Shown here piece by piece: positions 17,507-28,206 of a stretch of DNA of 64,000 nt. Under the pieces are notes generated by a model. The model made no database searches, had not been told where the DNA came from, and saw only the letters and a list, made by a program, of their open reading frames with translations. The stretch spans positions 3,162,001 to 3,226,000 of the forward strand of contig NZ_SDWT01000001.1 in NCBI RefSeq assembly GCF_004137255.1. The letters are read 5' to 3'. The DNA is from Nocardioides oleivorans. Lineage in GTDB: Bacteria; Actinomycetota; Actinomycetes; Propionibacteriales; Nocardioidaceae. Made by a program: the position numbers and the translations under genes. Numbering within the stretch: the stretch's first letter is position 1; every line of letters begins with the position of its first letter.

Positions 17507-18912
17507 TCGAGATGACGCTGGCCGAGATCGCCGACGTCGTCGGGGGAGTGGCCCACGGCGACGCCACCGTCACCGGCGGCGCGTTCCTCGACACGCGCAC
17601 CCCGGAGGCCGGCGGGCTCTTCGTCGCGATCTCCGGCGAGCGGGTCGACGGTCACGACTTCGCCGCCGCCGCCGGTGAGGCCGGCGCCGTCGCGGTCCTG
17701 GGCAGTCGCACCACCGAGCTGCCCACGGTCGTGGTCGACGACGTGACCGGCGCGCTCGGTCGGCTCGCGCGCCACGTGGTCGACGCGCTCCCCGACGTCA
17801 CCGTGCTCGCCATGACCGGCTCCCAGGGCAAGACCGGGACCAAGGACTACCTCGCCCACCTGCTGGGGGAGGCCGCGCCGACCGTGGCCACCCGGGGCAA
17901 CTTCAACAACGAGCTCGGCGTGCCCCTGACCGTGCTGCGTGCCACGCCCGAGACCCGCTACCTCGTCGTCGAGATGGGCGCCCGCGGCGTCGGGCACATC
18001 GCCGAGCTCTGCGCGATCGCCCCGCCCCGCGTCGCGGCCGTGCTCAACGTCGGCACCGCGCACATCGGCGAGTTCGGCAGCCGCGAGGCCATCGCACGCG
18101 CCAAGGGCGAGATCGTCGAGGCGCTGCCGGCCGACGGGACGGCCGTGCTGAACGCCGACGACGACCTGGTCGCCGCCATGGCACCGCGCACCCGGGCCGC
18201 CGTCACCACCTTCGGCAGCACCTCGGGAGGTCCCACCGACGTCGTCGTCAGCGAGGTCACCACCGACGAGATCGGCCGGCAGTCCTTCGAGATCACCCAT
18301 CGCGGTGCCGGCGCGACGGTGCACCTGGCCCAGATCGGTGCCTTCCAGTGGCGCAACGCCGCGGCCGCCGCGGCGATGGCGCTCGCCGCCGGGCTCGACC
18401 TCGACACGGTCGCCGACACCCTGGGCGACGTCGTGCCCGCGAGCCGCTGGCGGATGGAGGTCACCGAGCGCGCCGACGGCGTGGTGGTCATCAACGACGC
18501 CTACAACGCCAACCCCGAGTCCGTGCGGGCCGCCCTCGAGACCCTCGGCGGCATCGGCGCGCGCAGCGGCCGGCGCACCATCGCGGTGCTCGGCGAGATG
18601 CGCGAGCTCGGCGACGGATCCGCCGAGGCGCACCGCGGCGTCGGGGACTACGCCGCCCGGGTCGGGGTCGACGTGCTGGTGAGCGTCGGCGCCGGAGGGA
18701 TCTCCGACGGCTTCGCCGCCGTCGAACAGTCGCAGGCAGGTGGGGGAGTGACCATCCCCACGGCGGGGCGTGGCGAAGCAGTCGAGTGGCTGCGGCAGAA
18801 TGTCTCGGCTGCTGATGTCGTCCTGGTGAAGGCATCACGAGGGGCCGCACTGGAACTGATCGCCGACGACCTCCTCGCGGAGAGCGGCAACGAAGGGAGA
18901 AGCACCGGATGA
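17503..18912 (+). CDS. murF: UDP-MurNAc-tripeptide--D-Ala-D-Ala ligase MurF
   Basis: 469-aa ligase that adds D-Ala-D-Ala to complete the UDP-MurNAc-pentapeptide. ATP site is [13 protein letters not shown] (about residues 103-115, the GKTGTK form of MurF), with [13 protein letters not shown] and [18 protein letters not shown] as MurF signatures. GTG start overlapping murE (GTGA); ends overlapping mraY (ATGA). Normal length. Confidence 0.95.
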   Translation: MIEMTLAEIADVVGGVAHGDATVTGGAFLDTRTPEAGGLFVAISGERVDGHDFAAAAGEAGAVAVLGSRTTELPTVVVDDVTGALGRLARHVVDALPDVTVLAMTGSQGKTGTKDYLAHLLGEAAPTVATRGNFNNELGVPLTVLRATPETRYLVVEMGARGVGHIAELCAIAPPRVAAVLNVGTAHIGEFGSREAIARAKGEIVEALPADGTAVLNADDDLVAAMAPRTRAAVTTFGSTSGGPTDVVVSEVTTDEIGRQSFEITHRGAGATVHLAQIGAFQWRNAAAAAAMALAAGLDLDTVADTLGDVVPASRWRMEVTERADGVVVINDAYNANPESVRAALETLGGIGARSGRRTIAVLGEMRELGDGSAEAHRGVGDYAARVGVDVLVSVGAGGISDGFAAVEQSQAGGGVTIPTAGRGEAVEWLRQNVSAADVVLVKASRGAALELIADDLLAESGNEGRSTG

Positions 18913-20021
18913 GAGCCATCCTGTTCGGAGGAGGACTCTCCCTGCTGATCTCGCTGCTCGGCACGCGCTACGCGATCCGCTTCTTCACCCGCCAGGGGTT
19001 CGGGCAGCCGATCCGCGACGACGGTCCCACCTCGCACCACGTGAAGCGCGGGACGCCGACCATGGGCGGCGCGGTGATCATCATCGCGACGGTGGTCGGC
19101 TACTTCGCCGCCAAGGTGATCACCGGCTCGGCGCCGACGGCGTCCGCGCTGCTGCTGCTCTTCCTCCTCGTGGGGATCGGTGCGGTCGGGTTCCTCGACG
19201 ACTTCCTCAAGGTGAGCCGCCAGCACAACCTCGGCCTGCGCAGCCGCGCCAAGATGATCGGGCAGACGGTGGTGGGGCTCGTCTTCGGCGTCCTCGCCCT
19301 GTCCCCGGTCCTGGAGGACGAGCGCGGCTGGCGCCCGGCGTCCAACCACATCTCCTTCATCCGCGACCACGAGGGCTTCGCGCTGCCGATGGTGCTCGCG
19401 ATCCTGCTCATCTGGCTGATCGTCACCGGTGCGAGCAACGCGGTGAACCTCGCCGACGGGCTCGACGGACTGGCCGCCGGCTGCTCGATCCTCGTCTTCG
19501 CCGCCTACACGCTGGTCAACATCTGGCAGAACAGCCAGTCGTGCGCCCTCGAGGCCGGGCCCAAGTGCTACGAGGTGCGCGACCCGCTCGACCTCGCCGT
19601 GGTCGCGGCCGCGATCACCGGCGCCTGCTTCGGCTTCCTCTGGTGGAACGCCTCGCCCGCGCAGATCTACATGGGCGACACCGGCTCCCTCGCCCTCGGC
19701 GCGGCGATGGCCGGCTTCGCGATCATGACCCGCACCGAGCTGCTGCTGGTGATCATCGGCGGCCTCTTCGTGGCCATCACCGTCTCGGTGATCATCCAGG
19801 TGTCGGTCTTCAAGATCAGCCGCGCGAGCGGGCTCTTCCGGAGCATCTTCAAGGTGCAGCCGGGTCACCGGGTCTTCCGGATGACGCCGCTGCACCACCA
19901 CTTCGAAATGATCGGCTGGGAGCAGGTCACCATCGTGATCCGCTTCTGGATCATCACCGGCCTCGCGGTCGCGACGGGCATCGGCATCTTCTACGCCGAG
20001 TGGGTCGCCGGCATCGGATGA
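18909..20021 (+). CDS. mraY: Phospho-MurNAc-pentapeptide transferase MraY
   Basis: 370-aa polytopic membrane enzyme that makes lipid I from UDP-MurNAc-pentapeptide and undecaprenyl phosphate. About ten membrane helices. Active-site segments are visible: [21 protein letters not shown], the [12 protein letters not shown] aspartate loop, [15 protein letters not shown], and [11 protein letters not shown] near the C-terminus. ATG overlaps murF stop; its stop overlaps the murD start. Confidence 0.96.
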   Translation: MRAILFGGGLSLLISLLGTRYAIRFFTRQGFGQPIRDDGPTSHHVKRGTPTMGGAVIIIATVVGYFAAKVITGSAPTASALLLLFLLVGIGAVGFLDDFLKVSRQHNLGLRSRAKMIGQTVVGLVFGVLALSPVLEDERGWRPASNHISFIRDHEGFALPMVLAILLIWLIVTGASNAVNLADGLDGLAAGCSILVFAAYTLVNIWQNSQSCALEAGPKCYEVRDPLDLAVVAAAITGACFGFLWWNASPAQIYMGDTGSLALGAAMAGFAIMTRTELLLVIIGGLFVAITVSVIIQVSVFKISRASGLFRSIFKVQPGHRVFRMTPLHHHFEMIGWEQVTIVIRFWIITGLAVATGIGIFYAEWVAGIG

Positions 20022-21493
20022 GCGACCCCACCGACTCCCGCACCGACTCCCTCGGTCGCACGAGCGACTGGTCCGGCGTCCGCGTCGTCGTCGCCGGCTT
20101 CGGCGTCTCCGGCTTCGCCGCCGCCGACAACCTGCTCTTCCTCGGCGCCACGGTCACCGCGCTCGACGAGTCCTCCAGCGAGGAGAAGGCCGAGAAGGCC
20201 CAGCTCCTCGAGACCCTCGGTGCGACCGTCCGCCTCGAGCCGGGCGCGACCGCGGTCCTGCCCGACGAGGTCGACCTCGTCGTCACCTCTCCCGGCTGGA
20301 AGCCGACCGCACCGCTCCTCGCGCAGGCGAGCGAGCGTGGCGTCCCGGTGTGGGGCGAGGTGGAGCTCGCGTGGCGCCTGCGTGATCCCGTGACGGCGGC
20401 GCCGTGGCTCGCGGTGACCGGCACGAACGGCAAGACCACGACGGTCCAGATGCTCGAGTCGATCCTGCGCGCCGCCGGGCTGCGCGCCGTCGCGGTCGGC
20501 AACGTCGGCCTGCCGATCGTCGAGGCCGTGATGGACCCCGAGCCCTACGACGTGCTCGCGGTCGAGCTCTCCAGCTTCCAGCTGCACTACACGCACTCGA
20601 TGTCCGCGGAGGCGGCCGCGGTGCTCAACCTCGCCGAGGACCACCTCGACTGGTACGACGGTCCCGACGGCATGCGCGACTACGCCGCCGACAAGGCCCG
20701 GATCTACGAGCGCGTCCAGCGCGCCTGCGTCTACAACCTGGCCGACCCCGCGACCCAGGAGATGGTCCGCGAGGCCGACGTCCTCGAGGGCGCGCGGGCG
20801 GTCGGCTTCACCCTCGGTACGCCGTCCTCGGGCGACGTCGGGCTGGTCGAGGACCTGCTCGTCGACCGTGCCTTCATCGAGGAACGCGCCTCCAGCGCCG
20901 CCGAGCTGTGCACGCTGGCCGACCTCGCCTCGCCGGCCCCGCACTTCGTGGCCAACGCACTGGCCGCCGCCGCGCTCGCGCGGGCCCACGGCGTGAGCCA
21001 GCAGGCCGTCCGCGACGGGCTGCGCGCCTTCCGGCCCGACGGGCACCGGATCGCGCACGTGGCCGAGGCCGACGGCGTCACGTGGGTCGACGACTCCAAG
21101 GCCACCAACCCGCACGCGGCACAGTCCTCGCTGGCCGCCTTCGAGCCGGTCGTCTGGGTCGCCGGCGGGCTCGCGAAGGGGGCGCGCTTCGACGACCTCG
21201 TGGTCGCCGTCCGCGACCGGCTACGCGGCGTCGTGCTGCTGGGGCGCGACCGGCAGGTCGTCGCCGACGCACTTTCGCGACACGCGCCCGATGTGCCGGT
21301 CATCGATGTGGGAGACGACCAGACTGGTGACCCCATGGAGCGGGTCGTCGACGCTGCCGCCGGGCTCGCCAGGTCCGGGGACACCGTGCTGCTGGCGCCG
21401 GGATGCGCGTCCATGGACATGTTCACCCACTACGGCGCCCGCGGCGACGCGTTCGCAGCGGCCGTCCACCGCAGGATCGCCCGCCAGACCTGA
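20018..21493 (+). CDS. murD: UDP-MurNAc-L-Ala--D-Glu ligase MurD
   Basis: 491-aa ligase that adds D-glutamate. N-terminal Rossmann-like domain ([17 protein letters not shown], about residues 17-33), ATP site [14 protein letters not shown] (about 133-146), HLDWYDG, and [18 protein letters not shown] region are family features. True start is the ATG at 20018 overlapping mraY by 4 bases; the frame extends further upstream only through mraY's alternate frame. ftsW follows after 30 bp. Confidence 0.95.
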   Translation: MSDPTDSRTDSLGRTSDWSGVRVVVAGFGVSGFAAADNLLFLGATVTALDESSSEEKAEKAQLLETLGATVRLEPGATAVLPDEVDLVVTSPGWKPTAPLLAQASERGVPVWGEVELAWRLRDPVTAAPWLAVTGTNGKTTTVQMLESILRAAGLRAVAVGNVGLPIVEAVMDPEPYDVLAVELSSFQLHYTHSMSAEAAAVLNLAEDHLDWYDGPDGMRDYAADKARIYERVQRACVYNLADPATQEMVREADVLEGARAVGFTLGTPSSGDVGLVEDLLVDRAFIEERASSAAELCTLADLASPAPHFVANALAAAALARAHGVSQQAVRDGLRAFRPDGHRIAHVAEADGVTWVDDSKATNPHAAQSSLAAFEPVVWVAGGLAKGARFDDLVVAVRDRLRGVVLLGRDRQVVADALSRHAPDVPVIDVGDDQTGDPMERVVDAAAGLARSGDTVLLAPGCASMDMFTHYGARGDAFAAAVHRRIARQT

Positions 21494-21523
21494 GCAGCGC
21501 CCGACCACGACCGAAGGGGACCG

Positions 21524-22813
21524 ATGACCATCGTGAACCCCGGCGACACCCAGGTCGTCCCCGGCAGCGTGGTCGCCACGACACCCGAGGTCTCGGCCAA
21601 GGTCCGGGCACCGCTCGGCTCCGGGGTCGTCGCCGGCTGGCGCTCGGTGCGCGAGGCGCTCGACAAGCCGCTCGCCTCCTACTACCTGCTCCTCGGGGCG
21701 TCCGCCCTGCTGCTGACCATCGGCCTGATCATGGTGCTGAGCGCCTCGAGCGTCCGCTCCTACGTCAGCACCGGCGACTCCTACGCCGTCGTGAAGCGCC
21801 AGCTGCTGTGGGTCGTGATCGGCCTGCCGTGCGCATGGGTCGCCTCGCGGCTGCCGATCAGGCACATCCGGCGCCTGGCCTACCCCGGCTTCCTCTTCGC
21901 GCTCGTCCTGCTGGCGCTCGTCGCGCGCTTCGGCGTGCTCATCAACGGCAACAAGAACTGGCTGGCGATCGGCCCGTTCACCATGCAGCCCGCCGAGGTC
22001 GCCAAGCTCGCCATCGTGCTGTGGGCGGCCAACATCTACGCCCACAAGGAGCGCCGGTTGCGCGAGCTCCACCACCTGCTGGTGCCGGTCGTGCCGGGAC
22101 TCTTCGCCGTCATCGGCCTCGTCCTCGTCGGTCGTGACCTCGGCACCGCGCTGGTCCTCGTCGCGATCCTGCTCGGCATGCTCTGGGTCGTCGGGGCCCC
22201 GCTGCGGCTCTTCGTGCTGAGCCTGTCGATCCTCGGCGCCGGCGCCCTGGCGCTCGCCGCGACCAACGCGGAGCGGCTCAAGCGCATCACCAACTTCACC
22301 GACCCGTTCAAGGACTTCACCGACGCGGGCTGGCAGCCGGCCCACGGCCTCTACGCGCTCTCGAGCGGCGGCTGGTTCGGCCAGGGAATCGGGGCCTCCA
22401 CCCAGAAGTGGGGCGACCTGCCCGAGGCCCACACCGACTTCATCTTCGCCGTGCTCGGCGAGGAGCTGGGCCTAGTCGGCACGCTCCTGGTCATCGGCCT
22501 GTTCTTCACCATCGCCTACGCCGCCATCCGGGTCGCCCTCAGCACGGAGGACCCCTTCGTCCGCTACACCACCTTCGGCATCGTGGTCTGGATCCTCGGG
22601 CAGATGATCATCAACGTCGGCATGGTGCTCGCCGTCCTGCCCGTCATCGGCATCCCCCTGCCGATCGTGTCCTACGGCGGCTCCGCGCTGCTGCCCTCGC
22701 TGGTGGCGCTCGGCCTGGTCATCGGCTTCGCCCGGCGCGAGCCCGACGCCGCCGCAGCCCTGGCGGCACGGCGGCGCAACCGGTCCGCCGGGCTGTCCGC
22801 CTCCACCCGATAG
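21524..22813 (+). CDS. ftsW: Septal peptidoglycan polymerase FtsW (SEDS)
   Basis: 429-aa SEDS-family glycosyltransferase that polymerises lipid II at the septum with FtsI. A 40-residue cytoplasmic N-terminus precedes about ten membrane helices starting YYLLLGASALLLTIGLIMVL. SEDS signatures: NGNKNWLAIGPFTMQPAEVAK (given as about residues 144-164), the catalytic Asp in the loop before GLYALSSGGWFGQGIG, EAHTDFIFAVLGEELG, and GIPLPIVSYGGSALLPSL. ATG with gaaggggacc ahead. MurG follows after 23 bp. Confidence 0.94.
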   Translation: MTIVNPGDTQVVPGSVVATTPEVSAKVRAPLGSGVVAGWRSVREALDKPLASYYLLLGASALLLTIGLIMVLSASSVRSYVSTGDSYAVVKRQLLWVVIGLPCAWVASRLPIRHIRRLAYPGFLFALVLLALVARFGVLINGNKNWLAIGPFTMQPAEVAKLAIVLWAANIYAHKERRLRELHHLLVPVVPGLFAVIGLVLVGRDLGTALVLVAILLGMLWVVGAPLRLFVLSLSILGAGALALAATNAERLKRITNFTDPFKDFTDAGWQPAHGLYALSSGGWFGQGIGASTQKWGDLPEAHTDFIFAVLGEELGLVGTLLVIGLFFTIAYAAIRVALSTEDPFVRYTTFGIVVWILGQMIINVGMVLAVLPVIGIPLPIVSYGGSALLPSLVALGLVIGFARREPDAAAALAARRRNRSAGLSASTR

Positions 22814-22822
22814 CCCACTCGA

Positions 22823-22828
22823 TAGATT
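22823..22828 (+). promoter_or_regulatory. -10-like hexamer TAGATT before murG
   Basis: TAGATT sits 8 bases before the murG ATG at 22837, directly after the ftsW stop; no Shine-Dalgarno sequence fits in between. Suggests an internal leaderless promoter. Confidence 0.4.
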
Positions 22829-22836
22829 CGGCCCCG

Positions 22837-23919
22837 ATGCGCGTCCTTCTCGCCGGCGGCGGTTCCGCCGGCCACACCTCGCCCCTGCTCGCCACGGCCG
22901 ACGCCCTGCGTCGCCTCGACCCGGCGACCGAGATCACCTGCCTCGGCACCCGTGAGGGGCTCGAGGCCCGGTTGATCCCCGAGGCGGGGCTCCCGCTCGA
23001 GGTCGTGCCCCGGGTGCCGCTGCCGCGCCGGCCCGGACCCGACCTGCTGCGTACGCCGACCCGGTTGCGCGCCGCCCGCTCCGCCGCCCTCGAGGTCGTC
23101 GACCGGGTGCGCCCCGACGTGGTCGTCGGCTTCGGCGGCTACGTCTCGGTCCCGGCCTACCTGGCCGCTCGCCGCCGCGGCCTGCCGATCGTGGTGCACG
23201 AGGGCAACGCGATCCCGGGCGTGGCCAACAAGCTCGGCGCGCGGATGACCACGCACGTCGCTACCAGCTTCCCCGACACCGCGCTGGCCCACGCCGTCCT
23301 CACCGGGCTGCCCGTCCGGCGGCTCATCTCCACCATGGACCGTTCGGCGCTGCGCGCGGAGGCGCTGGCCACCTTCGGGCTCCGCGACGACCTGCCGACG
23401 TTGATGGTGACCGGCGGGTCGCAGGGCGCCGCCCGGATCAACGCCGCCGTCTCCGGCGCCGCTTCCGCCCTGGCCGCCGCCGGCGTGCAGGTCCTCCACA
23501 TCGTCGGACCACGGCACGAGCTCGACGTGCCGTCGGGCGAGGTGCCCTACGTCGTGCTCAACTTCGTCGACCGGATGGACCTGGCCTACGCCGCCGCCGA
23601 CGCCGTCCTCTGCCGCTCCGGCAGCAACACGGTCACCGAGGTGTCCGGCGTCGGCCTGCCCGCGATCTACGTCCCGCTGCCGATCGGCAACGGCGAGCAG
23701 TCGCTCAACGCCCGGCCCGTGATCGACGCCGGCGGCGGACTGCTGGTCGCCGACGGGGCGCTGACGCCGGAGTGGGTCGAGGCCACGGTGCCGGGCCTGC
23801 TCACCGACGCCCGGAGGCTCTCCGAGATGGGCGCCGCCGCGCGGGGCGTCATCCCGCTCGACGCCGACGAGAAGCTCGCCCGGATGATCCTGGACGCCGG
23901 GCAGGAGGGCTCGGCATGA
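22837..23919 (+). CDS. murG: Lipid II synthase MurG
   Basis: 360-aa GT-B glycosyltransferase that adds GlcNAc to lipid I at the inner membrane face. N-terminal glycine-rich loop VLLAGGGSAGHTSPLLA (about residues 3-19), GFGGYVSVPAYLAA, HEGNAIPGVANK, the second glycine loop TGGSQGAARIN, and CRSGSNTVTEVSGVGLPAIYVPLP (quoted in part; about 249-272) for UDP-GlcNAc binding. Stop overlaps the murC start (ATGA). Length is normal. Confidence 0.95.
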   Translation: MRVLLAGGGSAGHTSPLLATADALRRLDPATEITCLGTREGLEARLIPEAGLPLEVVPRVPLPRRPGPDLLRTPTRLRAARSAALEVVDRVRPDVVVGFGGYVSVPAYLAARRRGLPIVVHEGNAIPGVANKLGARMTTHVATSFPDTALAHAVLTGLPVRRLISTMDRSALRAEALATFGLRDDLPTLMVTGGSQGAARINAAVSGAASALAAAGVQVLHIVGPRHELDVPSGEVPYVVLNFVDRMDLAYAAADAVLCRSGSNTVTEVSGVGLPAIYVPLPIGNGEQSLNARPVIDAGGGLLVADGALTPEWVEATVPGLLTDARRLSEMGAAARGVIPLDADEKLARMILDAGQEGSA

Positions 23920-25328
23920 GGATCCCGGTGCCCGACGAGATCCTGCCCGCCGACCGGCTCGGCCGTGTCCACTGCGTGGGCATCGGTGGGGCCGGGATCT
24001 CCGCCATCGCGCGGATCATGGCGCAGCAGGGTGTCGAGGTCAGCGGCAGCGACGACCACGACACCCCGTTCCTGCCCGCCCTGCGCGAGCTCGGCGTGAC
24101 CTGCCACCTCGGCTACGACGCCGACCACGTGGCCGCCGCGGACACGCTCGTCGTGACCACGGCCGCCAGCGAGGACAACCCCGAGGTGCTCGAGGCGCGG
24201 CGCCGTGGCCTGCGGATCCTGCCGCGCTCGGCCGGGCTGGCCGCGGTGATGGCCGGCTCACGTGTCCTCGCCGTGGCCGGCACGCACGGCAAGACGACGA
24301 CCACCGGGCTGCTCACCTCGGCGCTGCTCGCGGCCGGCCGGGATCCGTCGTACGCCGTCGGGGGAGTGCTGAGCGCCACCGGCCGCAACGCCGACGCGGG
24401 CAGCGACGACCTCTTCGTCGCCGAGGCCGACGAGAGCGACGGCGCCTTCCTCCACTACCGCCCGCACGCCGCGATCGTCACGAACGTCGAGGCCGACCAC
24501 CTCGACAACTGGGGCACGGAGGAGGCCTACCACCGCGCCTTCGAGGAGTTCGTCGACTCGATCGACCGCGACGGCTTCCTGGTCTGCGTCCTCGACGATC
24601 TCGGAGCCGCCGACCTCGCGCGGTTCGCCCGCGACTCCGGCCTCGACGTGGTGACGGTGGGGGAGTCCGCCGATGCGGACCTGCGGATCCACGACCTCGC
24701 GCTCGCCGGCTCCACGTCCACCTGCCGGGTCTCGCGCTCCGGCACCGACCTCGGCGAGGTGCGGCTGCGGATCCCCGGTCGCCACTACGTCCTCGACGCC
24801 GTCGCCGCACTGGCGACCGGCCTGCGGCTGGGCTGCGCGTTCGACGCCCTCGTCGACGGCCTCGGTGCGTTCACCGGCACCGGCCGCCGGATGGAGCTCA
24901 AGGGCGAGGTCGACGGCATCCGCGTCTACGACTCCTACGCGCACCACCCGGTGGAGATCCGCGGGGACCTCGAGGCCGCCCGCGCGCTCGCCGGCGAGGG
25001 CCGGGTCGTCGCGGCCTTCCAGCCGCACCTGGTCTCGCGCACCCGCATCTTCGGTGAGGCCATGGGCGTCGCCCTCGGCGCGGCCGACGAGGTGGTCGTG
25101 CTGGACGTCTACGTCGCCCGCGAGGATCCCGACCCCGCCGTGACCGGCCGCCTCGTCGCCGACGCCGTACCCCTCGCGCCGGAGCAGGTGGCCTACGTCG
25201 GCGGGCTGCCCGCCGCGGCCCGCGAGCTCGCCGCCCGGGCGCGCCCGGGCGACCTCGTCATCACCCTCGGCGCCGGCGACATCACCACCGTCGGTCCGCA
25301 GGTGCTCGCGCTGCTCGGGAGCGCCTGA
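23916..25328 (+). CDS. murC: UDP-MurNAc--L-alanine ligase MurC
   Basis: 470-aa first amino-acid ligase of peptidoglycan synthesis. RVHCVGIGGAGISAIARIM (about residues 16-34), ATP site VAGTHGKTTTTGLL (about 118-131), EADESDGAFLHY, and YDSYAHHPVEIRGDLEAAR are MurC signatures. ATG at 23916 overlaps murG; the frame runs further upstream inside murG but homology starts here. ftsQ starts at the very next base after its stop. Confidence 0.95.
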   Translation: MRIPVPDEILPADRLGRVHCVGIGGAGISAIARIMAQQGVEVSGSDDHDTPFLPALRELGVTCHLGYDADHVAAADTLVVTTAASEDNPEVLEARRRGLRILPRSAGLAAVMAGSRVLAVAGTHGKTTTTGLLTSALLAAGRDPSYAVGGVLSATGRNADAGSDDLFVAEADESDGAFLHYRPHAAIVTNVEADHLDNWGTEEAYHRAFEEFVDSIDRDGFLVCVLDDLGAADLARFARDSGLDVVTVGESADADLRIHDLALAGSTSTCRVSRSGTDLGEVRLRIPGRHYVLDAVAALATGLRLGCAFDALVDGLGAFTGTGRRMELKGEVDGIRVYDSYAHHPVEIRGDLEAARALAGEGRVVAAFQPHLVSRTRIFGEAMGVALGAADEVVVLDVYVAREDPDPAVTGRLVADAVPLAPEQVAYVGGLPAAARELAARARPGDLVITLGAGDITTVGPQVLALLGSA

Positions 25329-26117
25329 GTGGACCAGCGCACCGGAGAGGTCCGGACCGACCAGCCCGCACGGCCCGACGCGAAGCAGCAGCGCACCGAG
25401 AAGCGCACCCGCAGGCGCTTCGCCCGGCGCCAGTGGGCGCGACGCTGGCTGTCGCTGCGCTACGTCCTGGCCCTGGTGCTCGTCGTGGCCCTCATCGGCA
25501 CGGCCGTCTACCTGGTGTTCTTCTCGACCGCGCTGCAGGTGAAGAAGGTCCAGGTCACCGGCAACTCGCTGGTCAGCGACGCGCGGGTCCGCGAGATCGC
25601 CGACGTCCCGCTCGGCGAGCAGCTCGCCCTCGTCGACCTGGCGCGCGCCTCGGCGCGGGTCGGCGCGCTGGCCGAGGTGAAGTCGGTCGACGTCACCCGC
25701 TCCTGGCCCGACGGCGTGCGCGTCGCGGTCGTCGAGCGCACACCTGTCGCGGTGGTCGAGCTCGCCGGTCGGCTGCGCGGGCTCGACGCCGACGGCGTCG
25801 TGTTCCGCGACTACAAGGCCGCGCCGAAGGGGATGCCGCGCATCCGGCCGGGCGCCGCGGCCGGCACCGACGCGCTGAAGGAGGCCGCGACCGTCGTCTC
25901 GGCACTGCCGAAGGACCTCGCCGCACGTGTCGACCACGTCGAGGTCGCCACGGTCGACCAGATCACCCTCGTCCTGCGCGACCAGCGCCAGGTGATGTGG
26001 GGGAGCGCGGAGGACTCCGCCACCAAGGCCGAGGTCCTCGACGGGCTGCTCGCCGCCGTCCAGGCGCAGGTGTACGACGTCAGCGTCCCCGGCAACCCGA
26101 CCACCAGCGGCGGCTGA
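25329..26117 (+). CDS. ftsQ: Cell division protein FtsQ
   Basis: 262-aa bitopic divisome protein. Basic cytoplasmic N-terminus (KRTRRRFARRQWARRW), one membrane helix (YVLALVLVVALIGTAVYLVF, about residues 44-63), then a POTRA domain beginning LQVKKVQVTGNSLVSDARVR and an FtsQ beta domain. It bridges FtsL/FtsB and the synthases. GTG start directly abuts the murC stop. Followed by a 215-bp non-coding region before ftsZ. Confidence 0.93.
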   Translation: MDQRTGEVRTDQPARPDAKQQRTEKRTRRRFARRQWARRWLSLRYVLALVLVVALIGTAVYLVFFSTALQVKKVQVTGNSLVSDARVREIADVPLGEQLALVDLARASARVGALAEVKSVDVTRSWPDGVRVAVVERTPVAVVELAGRLRGLDADGVVFRDYKAAPKGMPRIRPGAAAGTDALKEAATVVSALPKDLAARVDHVEVATVDQITLVLRDQRQVMWGSAEDSATKAEVLDGLLAAVQAQVYDVSVPGNPTTSGG

Positions 26118-26185
26118 GCCGGAATTTCTTTGCCGACACGCGCGTGGTGGGCGTGTCCGGCGGCGTTTCGTGCTGCCCGGCTCCT

Positions 26186-26253
26186 AACCTCTAGCGAAAG
26201 GCGAGGTTGACATAACTATAACCCTCAGGTTCACCGTTAGGGTTCACGGTTGC
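26186..26253 (+). promoter_or_regulatory. ftsZ upstream control region
   Basis: The 215-bp ftsQ-ftsZ gap contains an AT-richer island in this GC-rich DNA. It holds TTGACA (26207-26212), a good -10 TATAAC (26217-26222) not properly spaced from it, two inverted repeats (aacctc 26186-26191 / gaggtt 26203-26208; aaccct 26220-26225 / agggtt 26239-26244), and a 13-bp direct repeat (ggttcaccgttag 26228-26240, ggttcacggttgc 26241-26253). This is where extra ftsZ promoters lie in other actinobacteria. Confidence 0.55.
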
Positions 26254-26332
26254 CGAGGGCACCGGTCGATCGACCTCCTCACCCTTCCCCAGTACTCGCA
26301 CCAGCCGTCCCAGAATCGAAAGGCCCCGAGCC

Positions 26333-27514
26333 GTGGCAGCAGCGCAGAACTACCTGGCGATCATCAAGGTCGTGGGCATCGGTGGTGGCGGCGTCAACGC
26401 CGTCAACCGGATGATCGAGGTCGGCCTCAAGGGCGTCGAGTTCATCGCGATCAACACCGACGCCCAGGCACTCCTCATGAGCGACGCCGACGTCAAGCTC
26501 GACATCGGCCGCGAGCTCACCCGCGGCCTCGGTGCCGGCGCCAACCCCGACGTCGGGGCCAAGGCCGCCGACGACCACGCCGACGAGATCGAAGAGGTCA
26601 TCAAGGGCGCCGACATGGTGTTCGTGACGGCCGGCGAGGGCGGCGGCACCGGCACGGGCGGCGCGCCCGTCGTGGCCCGCATCGCCCGTTCGCTCGGTGC
26701 ACTGACGATCGGTGTCGTCACCCGCCCGTTCGCCTTCGAGGGCCGCCGTCGCGCCAACTCCGCGGAGGAGGGCATCAGCCAGCTCCGCGAGGAGGTCGAC
26801 ACCCTCATCGTGATCCCCAACGACCGGCTGCTGTCGATCTCCGACCGCAACGTGTCGATCCTCGACGCCTTCAAGCAGGCCGACCAGGTGCTGCTCCAGG
26901 GCGTCTCGGGCATCACCGACCTCATCACCACGCCCGGCCTGATCAACCTCGACTTCGCCGACGTGAAGTCCGTGATGGCCAACGCCGGCTCGGCCCTGAT
27001 GGGCATCGGCTCGGCCCGCGGCGAGGACCGCGCGGTCGCCGCCGCCGAGATGGCGGTCTCGAGCCCGCTGCTCGAGGCCAGCATCGAGGGCGCGCACGGC
27101 GTGCTGCTCTCGATCGCCGGTGGCTCCGACCTCGGCCTGTTCGAGATCAACGAGGCCGCCGCCCTGGTGTCGCAGTCCGCCCACGCCGAGGCCAACATCA
27201 TCTTCGGCGCCACGATCGACGACGCCCTCGGCGACGAGGTCCGGGTCACCGTGATCGCGGCCGGCTTCGACGGCGGCATGCCCAAGCGCCGCTCCGACGG
27301 CAACGTGCTGGGTCGTACGACGCCGCCCGCGCAGACGCAGGAGCAGACCCGCGCCGCCGCCCAGCAGATCGCCACGAAGGCTCCCGAGCCCGCGGCGACC
27401 CCGGCTGCGCAGCCCAGCCAGTCCGCGCAGCCGATCACGCCGAGCGCACCGCGCCCGGCCCGCCAGGTGCAGTTCGACGACGACGACCTCGACGTTCCCG
27501 ACTTCCTGAAGTGA
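26333..27514 (+). CDS. ftsZ: Cell division GTPase FtsZ
   Basis: 393-aa tubulin homologue that forms the Z-ring. GTP-binding tubulin signature [10 protein letters not shown] (about residues 103-112), [14 protein letters not shown] near the N-terminus, and the T7-loop [11 protein letters not shown] needed for hydrolysis. The linker is Ala/Pro/Gln-rich, and the conserved C-terminal peptide [11 protein letters not shown], which binds SepF and FtsW in actinobacteria, is intact. GTG start with gaaaggcc ahead. Overlaps the next gene by 4 bases (GTGA). Confidence 0.97.
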   Translation: MAAAQNYLAIIKVVGIGGGGVNAVNRMIEVGLKGVEFIAINTDAQALLMSDADVKLDIGRELTRGLGAGANPDVGAKAADDHADEIEEVIKGADMVFVTAGEGGGTGTGGAPVVARIARSLGALTIGVVTRPFAFEGRRRANSAEEGISQLREEVDTLIVIPNDRLLSISDRNVSILDAFKQADQVLLQGVSGITDLITTPGLINLDFADVKSVMANAGSALMGIGSARGEDRAVAAAEMAVSSPLLEASIEGAHGVLLSIAGGSDLGLFEINEAAALVSQSAHAEANIIFGATIDDALGDEVRVTVIAAGFDGGMPKRRSDGNVLGRTTPPAQTQEQTRAAAQQIATKAPEPAATPAAQPSQSAQPITPSAPRPARQVQFDDDDLDVPDFLK

Positions 27515-28206
27515 CGCTGCTCCACCACCGCGACCGGATCGAAGGCGACCTCGTGATCGAGGTCGCCTTCACCGACCTCTCCCTCAGCCTCGGCGACGCT
27601 GCCGGGGCCGAGGCGCGGGCCGAGGCGCTGCGCCAGGTCGCGGCTGCGACCGGCGCGGCTCCCGTGCTGATGCACCAGGTGCACGGCGCCGACGTGGACG
27701 TCGTCGACGACCCGCGGACCAGCGGCCGGGTGTCCTGCGACGCGATGGTCACGGCCCGCGCCGACGTGGCGCTCCTCGCGCGTGCCGCCGACTGCGTGCC
27801 GGTCCTCCTCGCCGACCCGGCCACGGGCTGGATCGCCGCGGTGCACGCGGGTCGACCCGGCCTGGCCGCGGGCGTCGTACCCGCCACGGTCGCTGAGCTG
27901 CGCGAGCAGGGTGCCGATCCGAGCATCGCGTGGATCGGCCCGCACGTCTGCGGGGCGTGCTACGAGGTCCCGGCGCAGATGCAGCAGGACGTGGCCGCAC
28001 TGGTCCCGGAGTCGCGCTCGACCACCTCGTGGGGCACCCCCGCCCTCGACCTCGGTGCGGGCGTGCACGCCCAGCTGTCCGCTGCGGGCATCACCGACGT
28101 CCGTGTGGTCGACGTGTGCACGCGCGAGGACGCCTCCTGGCCCTCGCACCGCCGCGACGGCGCCGCGTCCACCCGGTTCGCCGGGGTCATCTGGAGCCAC
28201 GCGTGA
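27511..28206 (+). CDS. pgeF: PgeF/YfiH-family protein (laccase-domain, DUF152)
   Basis: 231-aa member of the YfiH/YlmD family, known as peptidoglycan editing factor and as purine nucleoside phosphorylase with polyphenol oxidase-like fold. Metal ligands and core motifs are present: [37 protein letters not shown] and [11 protein letters not shown] (Cys-rich zinc/copper site). Sits between ftsZ and yggS as in many bacteria. GTG start overlapping ftsZ, stop overlapping yggS. Confidence 0.88.
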   Translation: MTLLHHRDRIEGDLVIEVAFTDLSLSLGDAAGAEARAEALRQVAAATGAAPVLMHQVHGADVDVVDDPRTSGRVSCDAMVTARADVALLARAADCVPVLLADPATGWIAAVHAGRPGLAAGVVPATVAELREQGADPSIAWIGPHVCGACYEVPAQMQQDVAALVPESRSTTSWGTPALDLGAGVHAQLSAAGITDVRVVDVCTREDASWPSHRRDGAASTRFAGVIWSHA

